Assembly: GCF_031143425.1 (NCBI RefSeq)
Contig: NC_090445.1
Span: 817,424,317 to 817,488,316 of the forward strand
DNA from: Pleurodeles waltl
Lineage: Eukaryota > Chordata > Amphibia > Caudata > Salamandridae
Direction of reading: 5' to 3'
Length of the DNA stretch: 64,000 nt
Made by a program: the position numbers and the translations under genes. The notes under the pieces are model-generated. The model saw only the letters and a program-made list of their open reading frames with translations, ran no database searches and was not told where the DNA came from. Positions 12,410-23,544 of this stretch are shown here, in pieces (position 1 is the first letter of the stretch; the number at the start of each line of letters is the position of its first letter).

Positions 12410-13454
12410 CAGTGGCGCCCGTCCGTTAGGGTGGAGGGGCCACGCCCCCCCACCTTTTCCCCTCATGAAGAGTGTCTGTCAGGCTGGACAAAGGTCAGCC
12501 TGACAGACAATCTTCATTTTCAGCTCAGACAGCCAGGAGTGAGACATGCGCGATTTGCGCCTGAGCTGAACTTTGCTGGGCTGAGGAGGTCACAGCTCCT
12601 ATGGGCGTGACCTCCTCAGTTCAGCAAAGGTGCCTTGAGGCTCTCCCCTGGGTGACTAGGAAAGCGTCACCCATTGACTTTGACCTGGGAGCTTCAGGTT
12701 TAAGCCCTGAAGTGCCCAGGACGAGTGTCACTCAGTGCCACTTCATCACAGAGTAGGGTGGGGTCAGCAGTCTCATTGACCCCATCCCACTCTGTGACAA
12801 GGCTGGGACTGCTGCCTTCCAGGTCAGCCAATGAGGGAAGGCAGCAGTCTCAACCCTCCTAGGAACTTCGGGGCTGAAGGTAAGTGTGTGTGATGTTTGA
12901 AAATGAATGTTTGGTGTGTGCGTGCATGTTTGAATGTTATGAGTGTTAATGGATGTGCGTGCATGTGTGAAAGAATGAGTATTTGTGTGTGTGGTGTTTT
13001 AAAATGAATGTTTGGTGCGTGCATGCATATTTTAATGTTATGAGTGTTGTTAATGGATGTGTATGCATCCGTGTGTGTGAAAGAATGAGTGTGTGTGATG
13101 TTTTAAAATGAATGGTGCGTGCATGTTTGAATGTTATGAGTGTTAATGGATGTGCGTGCATGTGTGAAAGAATGAGTATGTGTGTGTGTGATGTTTTAAA
13201 ATGAATGTTTGGTGCGTGCGTGCATGTTTGAATGTTATGAGTGTTGTTAATGGATGTGCGTGTGTGTGTGTGAAAGAATGAGTGTGTGAGAACTTTTAAA
13301 ATGAATGTTTGGTGGGTGCGTGCATGTTTGAATGTTATGAGTGTTGTTCATGGATGTGCGTGCGTGCATGCGTGTCTGTGTGTGAAAGAATGCGTGTGTG
13401 TTTGTGTGTGCTTCCAGCCCACCCCCTCCCTCCTAAAGCTGCCGGACGCCACTG
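12410..13454. mobile_element. Non-autonomous hAT element with internal tandem repeat
   Basis: An exact 8-bp duplication, gattgatc, flanks the element (12402-12409 and 13455-13462). The ends are CAGTGGCGCCCG at the left and CAGTGGCGTCCG read inward from the right, which is the CAGTGGCG terminus usual in vertebrate hAT elements. No transposase is present in the 1,045 bp. The left half is GC-rich with an inverted segment (12476-12504, and 12520-12560 against 12600-12630). The right half is a tandem array of about 100-bp units, listed separately. Confidence 0.93.
12880..13412 (+). repeat. Tandem array of about 87-112 bp units inside the hAT element
   Basis: Five units share atgttttaaaatgaatg, gcatgtttgaatgttatgag and gtgaaagaatgag blocks. 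The last block starts at 12967, 13077, 13164, 13270 and 13382, giving steps of 110, 87, 106 and 112. TG-rich filler varies in length between blocks. The shortest step lacks part of the middle of the unit. Confidence 0.9.
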
Positions 13455-13539
13455 GATTGATCCTTCTGTATGTCCATTCAATTCAGCTAGGTAATGTGTG
13501 CATACCTGTGTGCTGACGGTCATTGTGTGTGATTATATG

Positions 13540-14016
13540 CAGGGCCAGCTTTAGCGCTGGTGGCACGGCACCCCCACCCCATTACCACCTCCTCCGATTC
13601 CCTCACTACCACCAGGCAAATGTGCCTCTCACCTCTCCATAGCCCCACTCTCACATACATTTTATTTGTTTTAAAGAGCTTGTAAAGGCTGGCTTTACTA
13701 ACTCACTGAGCTATCCACATAAAACATGGTTCTGTTCTTTGCAGCAGGCAAATTAACTCTCTATGCTACTTTATGATGAGTCAAAGCTGCTGCTAGACAA
13801 AACTCCCATCTCTCTCCCTAGCAGGAACATTAATCACCAGAGGTATCTTCACATTTTAATTGCTTCCTGAAGGATAGACACACAAGAAACGTTTCAGGAG
13901 GTGCTGTTAAATCTCAAGTTTCTAAGCTATTGCTAAACACAGCGTCCCCCTGAGGTCAGCGCCCCCCAATCCAGGTCAGCACCCGGCGCGGGCGCACCGC
14001 CCTAGAGCTGGTCCTG
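13540..14016. mobile_element. Second non-autonomous hAT element
   Basis: An exact 8-bp duplication, attatatg, flanks it (13532-13539 and 14017-14024). The ends are CAGGGCCAGCTTTAG at the left and CAGGACCAGCTCTAG read inward from the right. The element is 477 bp and has no transposase. It sits only 86 bp from the preceding hAT element but has different termini, so it belongs to another subfamily. Confidence 0.93.
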
Positions 14017-14024
14017 ATTATATG

Positions 14025-14900
14025 TAGGTATGTATGTGTTGCGGTTGTGTGTGTGAGCCTCTATGTGGTGTCTATATCCGTGAATACCTTGCTATCTGTT
14101 GGTCTGTACGCTGCGGTGGCTGCATGGCTGTGGATGGTGTAAGCAGATACGGTGGTGTGTGCATCAGTATTTATAGAGATGTTGGGTTTTGTTTGCATGG
14201 GTGCGTAGCTGTGCTGCTGATTGCATTTCACATCTATTAATGATGGTGTCAGTTTACACATGAATGTTCTGTGCCTCTGGGTGTAAGCAGTGAGCACCAG
14301 ACCAACTCAAATCTGTTAGCTTGGCGAATGGTGGCTTAATTAGCAATTTAAGTGAGAGTGGTCCCGTGACACTGATGGAGTCCCCCATTTTGTAGGCACC
14401 CCTTGTTTATCTCTACTAGAAGAGGCAGCTGCATGCTTACCACTAGCTAGCTCAGCTCTTATAGACAATTTGGAAAGCACTGTTAGGCTGGGAAACAATG
14501 CGCACCTCCTCTTTACTGGGCAAGGAAATAATCCATTTGCGTGCATTTTGTAAATTCCAATTATTTCTTCTACAAGCAATTAAATGGTTATTGGGGTTTT
14601 CTGCTTCGTCGAAGATTTGTGAGTTCATTAAAACGCAGACTTGTGCTAGAGTTAGCAAGAATTGATCCATTCATAATAACTGAAGCCGCACTGGGCCACA
14701 CATGCCTGACTTTTAATACAACTACTGTGATCTTGTAATTTGAAAGAGGAAGAAAGTTCATGCAATGTTATTTTCAAGATCAAATTGAAAAATACATAAC
14801 GTTATGTTTCATATAATTTGCTTCATTAAACGCTGGTGCCATCCTCATCTCCTAAATTTTCAAATACCACTTTAAACAGGCATAATATAACTCGTAATAT
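14025..14900. other. Intron sequence, nothing recognised
   Basis: The first 200 bases are rich in TGTGTG-like motifs. No family was recognised after that. Confidence 0.55.
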
Positions 14901-15069
14901 TTTCTTTCTTGTTGGAATTCTCAAACAAACCACACCAAGCACACCTACTTAACTTTATATTTTTGCAAGCTGTGGGCTCACTTATCTATCTTCCATGCTA
15001 TGAACTGCCCTTCACCATCAACAAAGGATGCAAGACCACACGAAAACAAGAATTGCTTCTGTCTCTGGG

Positions 15070-16340
15070 AAGATCCTCAATGAACTGTTGTAGTCAGCCC
15101 CAAAGTGACCTGTCCTCCAAGAAGAGCAAAAGCTCTAGCTGACTTCATTGTGACAGAGGAAGTGCCACATAGACTCCTGCAGAGGGAATCCAGTTTCTTA
15201 CTCTGCTTGTCAGGAGGAACAGTAGAGGAAGTGGTGTGGTGTGAAGCTCCCAAGCAGCTGATACAATCACGAGTGAGTTGTAGGAGCCACAGAGAGGAAA
15301 GGGGAATCCTGGTCAGAAGGCCCGTATTTCTTTTGAAGGCAAAATGAAGCCACTTTGACAGAGGCCAGGGCCAGGAACAGATCAATGGCTGGCTTTATGA
15401 GAGGAAACAATGGTCTTGAGATTGAATATTGGTGCAATGTATCAAATATGACATGTGGATGTCGTGGTAGCCAGAAGAAGAATATTTGATTTTTTGCACT
15501 TGTTATAAGGACCTCCTGAAACGTGTTTATGTCATCCACATGAGGTATCATTGCTGCAGGAAAGTCTGCTAGCAAAGGAGAATGGTGAACAGCAGACGTG
15601 GTTATGTGACAGGATCTTGACAAAATTGATTGGGATGCAGAAGCCAGTTTTTGGGAAAGATACTGTCTAGGTAACCTTAGCTGTAGCGATAACTGTGAGA
15701 TCTCTACCTTGGACTAGATATATGGTGAGGTCTGGTATGTCGGGACCGAGATCTGGAGTGCCTTGGGGGAGGTGCCACTGGCGGAGGACACCGAGTGGTC
15801 AAGAACATATGGTTGGTGGAATGGAAAGCAGAATTCTAAGCTGTGGCGGAGTCGGAGGTGACTTGAAGGTGCCTGAGGACGTTGTGCTGATGTCATAGGT
15901 TGTGGAGAAGGGGAATCCAGTATGATAACTAGAGAAGTTGGTTTAGAAGGAGAGTAGGCTCTGGAGTACTCAGAATCAGAGTTTCAGGGTAGTCTGTGCA
16001 CTTTAGTTTGTGAGAGCCACTCCGCTGTCTTCTCCTATGCAGCAGCATGCATGCAGCAGCATGTATTGATGGCGAACCAGGTCTTGATGTCCAAGCATGT
16101 CTCGATGTTGAAATGTGCCTTGATGTCGACTGTATCCTGCTTGACTCGTGTGTGCTCTCGACTGTGAACTGGCCCTCGAAGGCAAGCAAGTACGTACTAT
16201 ACCTGTTCTTGACGTCTATGCCTTCAACGTCCAATGGGAAGCATCGTATTCCACCATGTCTTCTATTTTGGGTCTCCCCCTGCAGGAGTCCTCTGAGTGT
16301 GAGAAAGGACACTTGTACAGGTAGCAGCCTTTCCGTGCAC
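15070..16340 (-). mobile_element. DIRS-like retrotransposon gag fragment
   Basis: The minus strand carries a decayed gag-like reading frame. The best tract (15623 to 15267) includes HVDDINTFQEVLI, SISRPLFPLIKPAIDLFLAL and KKYGPSDQDSPFL. It is followed in another frame by PPDKQSKKLDSLCRSLCGTS and MKSARAFALLGGQ (15270 to 15090). This order, an acidic VDD segment, a KKYxxPxxDPxFL-like segment and a PPDK-SKKLD segment, matches the gag of amphibian DIRS elements as I know it. The upstream part (16312 to 15700) is Ser/His/Arg-rich and unconserved. Stops and frameshifts break it. No reverse transcriptase follows on the left, so this is a truncated copy. Confidence 0.6.
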
Positions 16341-18650
16341 CTCAGATGCCTCTCCAGCCAGGGAATGTTGCATTATTTGCTGCTGCTCTTGCCTATGCAG
16401 GCAAATCAGCTCACACTCTCACAAGGTGTGCCCAGAGAAGGTTCTGCAGTGACAGCATCTTCTGGGGTCATGACTATCTGGCAAGCAAAGGGTACGGATC
16501 CTGTCAATCGTTTTTTTTCCATATTTCTGCCACATTCTGGGCACTTCACAAAAAGGGATGCCATTTTGAGGAAAAGGAAAAATATTTCCCGCCAGGAACT
16601 TCTCTGAAATAACTCACTGCCATAAAGTATGTCGAGTGTAACACTTTTAAATTAGTTTTGAAGTGGATTTAATGAAAACAACCTTAAAATGTTTAGGCTG
16701 TTGCGAAAGCTCTGAGCTCCAGGATCCAGTCAGCAGGAAAAAAAGAACTGAGGTCAACTGTCACCTACAGGGCATGATGAAACACTGGACGTCAAGGTGA
16801 CCTTAAAGTCACAGTGTTCTATTGTCTCACTTACATTGCAGCAGCCTATATAGTTACATTGCTCTATTCTTCCGCCTCGTTCACTTTAAAAGAGAACGAA
16901 AAGGTTTTGTGAAGGATATTTTTAAAAATGTAACTTTTCTTGCATCTAGTGGCTTTTAATGTCTGTATGGTTTTTTTCTTCCATCTTTTAAAGAAAAGTA
17001 GTGGAATTGGCAATATAGCGTCAAAAACGTACAATTGTGTTTGCATTTTCCTACTGGCCTTTCTGAAGTAAGTTAAAGATGCTACACAAAATGCAACTTG
17101 AAAGAAGTGCTCCAGGATAACCCCAAGTGGACGGGAATATACAATGCTTATGACTATCAACTGAGATACCTTGAAGGAGAAAGATATATATTGAATGCAC
17201 ACTACACCCACAGCAAAGAAAGGTTTAGAATCTAAGTTAATCGTAGTGTTAAATGTTGCAGGGGAATCACTTAATCGTCATAAAACATGTGTAGCTACAG
17301 AAAACATATGTAGCTACAGAAAGGTGTCCAATACTAAAAGATAAACCAGGACCCAATATCCTGTGGTACTTTAGCCCACAAGATTGTTAAGTTAAATTTG
17401 CCTTTGTTTACTTCTTATGGGACCAGAGATTTTTAAACCACAGTATAGGAGAAGAATCATTCCAGGTGCAGATGAGGGCACTGAGCAGCACATGTCTCTT
17501 TTACCACACTGCTTTGCCCTGTCTTCTGGTGTGTCTGATATTAGACTCATAAGAGAACACAATAGGAGAGACACAGTAGCATCGGACTCTGCACCCCAAC
17601 AGCGAAAACGTCAGTCTGATAGTTGATCAGTACATCCCATGAACCTCAGAAGAGTTTAAACATTGAGCTATCAGACATTTCCAAGGGTATCTCAGACAGC
17701 CTTTAGTCCACATTTGTCTGCAGATATCTTGGTTTAGGCTGCTGTGAGAGCACATCTAAAGTGCACAAGGTATCTAACATATCTTTCCTCTACTCTGACA
17801 TCGACCTTCTCGTGTGTATGTTTCATAATTGGGAGCTGGTGTGTGGCTGATGCACAGGACCTGGAATGACTCAGATGTATGTTCCTTCATTTCATATATG
17901 CATTTGAAGTAAAAGATGTGTTCTTCCTCATCGTGTATTGCAATGTAAATTAATGAATTGGCTGAGTCAGTGAGTAGCACAGTGTGTAGGTGTTTGTGCA
18001 GGAGTTTGGGCTCAGCTACAGCCTGTCTTTAGAAGCCTCTTCATTTTCATTTAGTGTTAATAACATGAATGCATTACTGGGAATTGCGGTGAGTGAAGTT
18101 GCGTACATGGGCTTTGTCTCGGTACATTTTCTGGACTATTTTTGATGCCATGGTTGTGTACACAGAGCAACATCCATCCAGAATGTTTAGTAAGAAAATG
18201 TGGCAATGCTCAGACAAGGCACCAGCGGATTTTACGTAGTTAAGATGCAGGTCCTCTGTGAGATCCCGATGTAACTTTGTACTTTCAGTCTATTTCATTA
18301 GTCCATATTTCTAGTGGCATTCGAGTTCTTGCAGTCTTTTACAGGTTCTGTATGTTCTATATTGTGACAGTTCTGGACATAGGTGTTTAGAAAAAAATCT
18401 CTGGTGAAGTGCAAAGTGATCATCTAACTGCAATAATTTTACGAGGGCACAATATGGAGAGGGAGTAGGAAATCCTAGAATGAGATTGCATTTCTATACT
18501 ACAACTGCAGCTACACAAACTATACTATGTAAAAGGAGGGGTTGTCTGCCCCAATGTACTTAATGACCGTAAATGTAAGAAAGTTCACAAAAGTCAATAA
18601 ATGAAGGGTTCAATTCTGAATATCGCCCTGAGAGGAACCTGGAGCAGACC
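16341..18650. other. Intron sequence, nothing recognised
   Basis: This is AT-rich sequence without long frames. No termini of known repeats were seen. Confidence 0.55.
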
Positions 18651-18653
18651 AAT

Positions 18654-18712
18654 CAGAATGCTCCCTTTGCTTGCTACATCCAATGCTACGTGCCCAAAAA
18701 GGGAGCATTCTG
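18654..18712. repeat. Short inverted repeat, 15-bp arms
   Basis: Arms cagaatgctcccttt (18654-18668) and aaagggagcattctg (18698-18712) are exact inverted copies around a 29-base loop. It may be a remnant of a small MITE; no target duplication was identified. Confidence 0.7.
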
Positions 18713-18934
18713 TGGCTGCCAGCTAACTACATCCCTCTGGTGTGCAGTGTGAAGCATGGGTCCAAACACTGTGTGCTGCAGTAGAAGGAGCTGCCTCTCT
18801 CCGAAATGACTGAGTAAAACATGGATTGGTAAAGCCAATAGGCCTCGACTATGCAAGAGCTTTGCCAATATGTTTTATCCATGTTGTACACCAGTGTGGC
18901 TGTTGTTCAGCCTTGCTAAACGTTAGTGGACTAA

Positions 18935-20405
18935 AGGACAGTGATGTGGAGTGGAGCTTTGTAAAGTGGAGTAGCGTGAAGTGTTATGGAGTAGCATAGA
19001 GTATTGTACAATAGAATTGATTGGCGTGGAGTATCATGGAGTGGTATGGAGTCACATGGAGGGAGTAGACTGCTATACAGTGGAAGGGATTAGTTGAGTA
19101 GAATAGAGTGGAGCAGAGTGTCTGAGTGGAGTAGACTGTCAGAGTGGAGTGGCATAGAGTGTTGTGGAGTAGTGTAGAGCAGAGTGGAGTGGAGGGTTTG
19201 CATAGAGTGGAGAAGAGTGCAGTAGAGTACAGAGGCATCAAGTGGAGTAGATTGTTGTAGAGTAGAGTGGCACAGAGTGGAGTAGTGAAGGAGAGTGGAA
19301 TTGCATTGAGTGGAGTAGAGTTTTGTAGAGTCAAGTGGTGTAGCGCAGAGTCGAGTGGCTTAGAGTGTCATAGAGTGGAGAACCAAAGAGTTAAGTGGAG
19401 TCGCATAGAGTGGAGTATTGGAGTAGAGTGGAGTAGTGTGTCGTAGAAGAGTAAATGGCATAGAGGAAGTTGCATAGTTCATTGTAGATTGGAGTAGTGT
19501 TGTAGAGTGCATAGAGTGGAGTACAGTGTCAGAGTGGAGTTGAGCATCATAGAGGGGAAGGTCTGACTGCAGTGTCATACAGTGGAATGTCATAGAGTGG
19601 AGTAGAGTGGCCTAGAGTGAAGTGGTGTAAACAACAGTGATGGAGAGTAGATTGGCATAGTGGTGCAGAATGCGTTGGTTATCAGTAAAGTGGTGTAGAG
19701 TGCAGTGACATAGAATGGCACAGAGTGCAGTGGCAGAGAGTAGATTCATGCAGAGTAGATTACACACTAGAATGGCATACAGTGAAGTGGAGTAGAGTGC
19801 ATTGGCGTAGAGTAGATTGTTTCAGAGAAGAGTAAATCAGCATAGAGTGGAGTGGTTCAGGGTAGAGTTGAGTGGCTCAGGGTAGAGTTAAGTGGTGCAC
19901 AGTAGAGTGCAGAAGTGCAGAGTAGAGTGGCGTAGAGTGCAGTGGCATAGAGTAGGATGGTGAAAAGTGCAGTGGTGCAGAATAGATTGGAGTGGTGCTG
20001 AGTGATATACAGTGCATTGGCATGGAGTACAGTAGAGTGGTGTAGAGTTGAGTGGTGCAGAGGTTAGAGTGCGGTGGTATAGCATACAGTGGAGTAGTGT
20101 GCATTGGTTTGAGTGTCAAAGAATGCAGTGGTGTAGGCTGCAGTGGCACAGCGTGCAGAGGTGAAGAGTAGAGTGGAACTGAGTTCAGTGGCAGAAAGAC
20201 TAGTTTTGCGGAGTAGAGTGGGGCAGATTAGAGTGGCGCACAGTAGAGTAGCGAAGAGCAGTGGTATTCAGTTCAGTGGTACAGAGTAGAAAAGAGTGGC
20301 ATAGAATGCAGAGACATAAAGTACAATGATGTAGAGTGAAGTGGTGCAAAGTGTTGCAAAGTAGAATATTGTACCATAGAGTGCAGTGGTGCAGAGTATA
20401 ATGTG
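18935..20405 (+). repeat. Degenerate minisatellite (GTAGAGTGGA-like), about 1.5 kb
   Basis: A dense array of agagtgg, gtagagt, gtggagt and cagtgg words repeats with a basic step near 5 and higher steps of about 10-15 bases. Units are highly diverged. The first part favours agtggagtag, while the last part (from about 19880) favours gtggtgcagagta. The minus strand gives spurious Ser/Thr/Leu/His-rich open frames. Confidence 0.9.
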
Positions 20406-20451
20406 TGGAAATGTCATCATGTAGTGTATTCATTTGTTTGATCGTATTAAA

Positions 20452-20985
20452 GAACAAGTTACTTAACTTCGGTAGCGCCTTATCTGGTAGAGAAATAGAC
20501 TAGCCGCAGTTTCCTTACCTTATAATTCGCCCCAGGCGCCAGACTGGATTTGGAAAAAAAATTCAGCAGTACCTCTGCAGGTCAGCAGAGGGAGTCGCGG
20601 CACTCTGTATTGATGTCATCCTCCGGATATGATGTTGACAAGAGTCAATGTAGTCCCTCCATTGACGCTCTGACGTCAGTTTCTTCTGTGACTAGACTCC
20701 GCACAACAACACAGAACCACTATAGAAACTGGCAATCAAACAGTGTATGACAAGAGAGTTAAATGTAAATTTGAATTTACAACTACTAAATTGAAAAGCA
20801 TTGCAAAAGCATTCCAAGAAAGCGAGGCTGAAGTAAGATAAAACAGTTCGCAGAGCAGGGAGGATGGGTGGGTGAGTCATTAAGGAATCTGCATCTATTC
20901 TGTCTCCAGATGAGGCGTTACTGAAGGTAAGTAACTTGTTCATCTGACAGAGACAACTAGCCGCAAATTCCTTACCTTAGAATTA
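20452..20985. repeat. Terminal repeat of a DIRS-like element with inverted and direct motifs
   Basis: An inverted pair lies at 20452-20474 (gaacaagttacttaacttcgg) and 20918-20943 (ctgaaggtaagtaacttgttc). A direct pair follows them: tctggtagagaaatagac..gcagtttccttacctta at 20482-20525, and tctgacagagacaactag..gcaaattccttacctta at 20943-20980. The same attccttaccttagaatt motif borders the DIRS gag region at 28620-28677 (opposite strand) and occurs at 33350-33395. I read this as a terminal or solo remnant of that family. DIRS membership is inferred from the association at 28.6 kb. Confidence 0.55.
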
Positions 20986-20989
20986 GATA

Positions 20990-21740
20990 TCAAAATAATA
21001 TCAACCTAGGAGGAGGGTATGCAAACACATCCTACCCAAGTCTCGTGATAAACAACCGGTCAAACTAAAAGAGTAATAGACCAGCCAAGAGTGAGACAAG
21101 GTGAGAAGAAGAATTAATCTCACCCAAAGAGACTGGACGACTCACAGAACAGTGTGAGAAATTATGAAATGACATGGGGGACAGAGCATATGGCAATGCA
21201 AATGAATCTGTTGGTATAGAACAACAACAGGGAAATAACATGAAGTGCTCCAAGATAGAAGCTGAAGGAGTAATGTGCAAAAGCATCCCTAACGGTCACT
21301 GAAACAATAGGAATGGTACACCATTCAAGGAGTAACCCTAGAGGATATGAAAAAAGGGAAGCAATGTAAATATGCTGCTCCCACCTGGGTGCACAAGCAA
21401 AACCCTCAAGAAGCAGGAAGCTTAATGCAGAAGGGGAGAGTAACCCAAAATACAGAATGCACATCCCCAGAAACACCCACGGGGAAAACCTGAGGAGAGG
21501 TAAAATAGAACTGGAAGACACCTAGAGGTAGTCGACAGAAGTCACAAAAGGTGAGCCATATGCCTGACATACAATGGTTAAAAGATGAGGTCTGGAAAGT
21601 ACATGCCGAGAAACCAATACACACAGATGTAAAGACATGGATGTGGTCATACATATGATATTTATAGATATGCAGCGGATCATGTGAACACTGATACTGA
21701 TATAAAAATAGAGACATAGACCTATGAAGCAGAAATGAGA
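20990..21740. other. Intron or old repeat sequence, nothing recognised
   Basis: Minus-strand open frames here are hydrophobic and low in information, without motifs. It may be the 3' untranslated part of the adjoining L1 or a different repeat. Confidence 0.45.
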
Positions 21741-23539
21741 CATAGCCCCTAGATGACGAATTTCATCTTTCTCTAGTATACTGTCCTGTGGACCATTCCA
21801 GGTCATTACCTCAGATTTATCAGTATTAATTAAGTAGCCCAAGATTCCCCCAAATCCTGCTATAGTTTCAAAAGGTGCTGAAAAGGAACTTTGAGGATTC
21901 TGCACCTAGCCAAAGGTTCAATACATAGATTGAAAAGAAGAGAAGAAAGAGGACATCCCTGTATTGTTCCTCGGTCAATTAGAAACTGTGGAGCTAAGAT
22001 ACCATTAACCAGAACACTGGCTGTAGGTGCTTTATAAACAGTTTTGATTGCTTTAAGGAAATTGTCTCCTAAGTTGTTGCGTTCCATTACTGCCTGCAGG
22101 AAAAGCCAGTTCACCCTATCAAACACCTTTGCGCCGTCGAGTGTTAATATAGTGAGAGGAGTGTTAGTGGTAGTGGTGATATCAACTGCGGAAACTAAAT
22201 CATGAATCAAATCCCCTAAGTGCTGATTTCTCATAAAACCTTTCTGATTGTTGTATACCAGGTCACCAATTGCATTATCCAATCTCCTGGCAAGTACTTT
22301 ATTTTATAGTCATTACTAAGCAATGACATGGATCTGTAGGACTCACATCTCCTAACATCTTTCTGCGGCTTTAATATTAAAGTTATAATAGCTTCGTTCC
22401 ATGAAGTCGGAACAGGGATAGACTCTATGGATATCAAATTCATCAACTGAGTTAGAACTGGCACAAGTTCTTCTTTCGCGAGCTTGTATACTTCAGCTGG
22501 TATTCCATCTGGACCGGGAGCCTTCCTGTTTTTCAACCCAGCAATAACATTATCTACCTCACCGGATTGAAAACATTGATTAAGAACCTGATTCTCATCT
22601 AGTTTTGGCCTAGGGAGGATATCTCCCCTCAGGCAATTTTCAATCACCTCCGTCGAAGCCACAAAGTCTTCCCTGTATAATTCTAAGAAAAATTAACAAA
22701 CGCTCCTGCAATATCTTGATTTTCTTGAAGATATTCTGCCCTACTCGTCCATCACTATACCTTTAATAGTATTCCTAATATTGTCAGACCTGGTTTTCCA
22801 AGCTAAAAGCCTCCCACATCCTTCACCATACTCAAAGTGTACTAGCTTCCCATTTATTCCTCACTATTGATTCCAAGAAAACCTTGAGTAAATTTTAACT
22901 TCCTGGATTCAGTTCTGTAAGTGAACTTGTGTTGTTGCATCCTTTGAGATGTCCATCCGGGCTTGTAACTTGCGAAGTTTACCCTCCAGGGTCTCTACTG
23001 TGGCTTTGGTTCTCTTAGCCCTGTAAGCTGCATAACTAATCAATTTACCACAAATAAAGGCCTTATATGCTTCCCAAACTGTAGTAATTGAAGCTGCACC
23101 CAAATTGATCTGAAAAAAGTAATTGAAATCCCTTTTCAACTTTTGTACAATCTCTTCCTCCCCCAGGAAAGATCTATCAAGTGTCCATCTGGGGAATGCA
23201 CGAGGACCAGTGAAAATTATGTCTAGCTGTATGGCTGAATGATCCGAGAGATCCAAGAGATGACTCGGCTGGTGAGAGGCTCCCATTAGATTATTTCAAG
23301 CTCTTGCGTCTATCAGGAAAAAGTCAATTCTAGAGGCGTGACCATATTTTTTGTTCCAAAAGGTGAACTCCTTATTCTGCCCCATTCTAGTTTGCCCAGG
23401 GTCAATCAAGCCGACATTCTTCATTATGTTGTGCAAACAATTTCTCATACTGATTGTACTGACAGTTGGTCTGGGGGTGGACTTATCTAGAGTGGGGTTG
23501 AGCAAAACATTAAAGTCCCCTCCAACTAATATTTGGTCC

Positions 23540-23544
23540 CTAGC
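23540..23544. repeat. Target site duplication ctagc, left
   Basis: It is matched exactly by ctagc at 25580-25584 across the inserted solo LTR. The L1 reading frame continues across the joined site. Confidence 0.92.

Noticed and set aside
12824..13523. Frames across the tandem repeat at 12.9-13.4 kb
   Set aside because: They arise from the TG-rich repeat units in a hAT element.
18984..20457. Minus-strand frames rich in Ser, Thr, His and Leu
   Set aside because: These are translations of a degenerate minisatellite.
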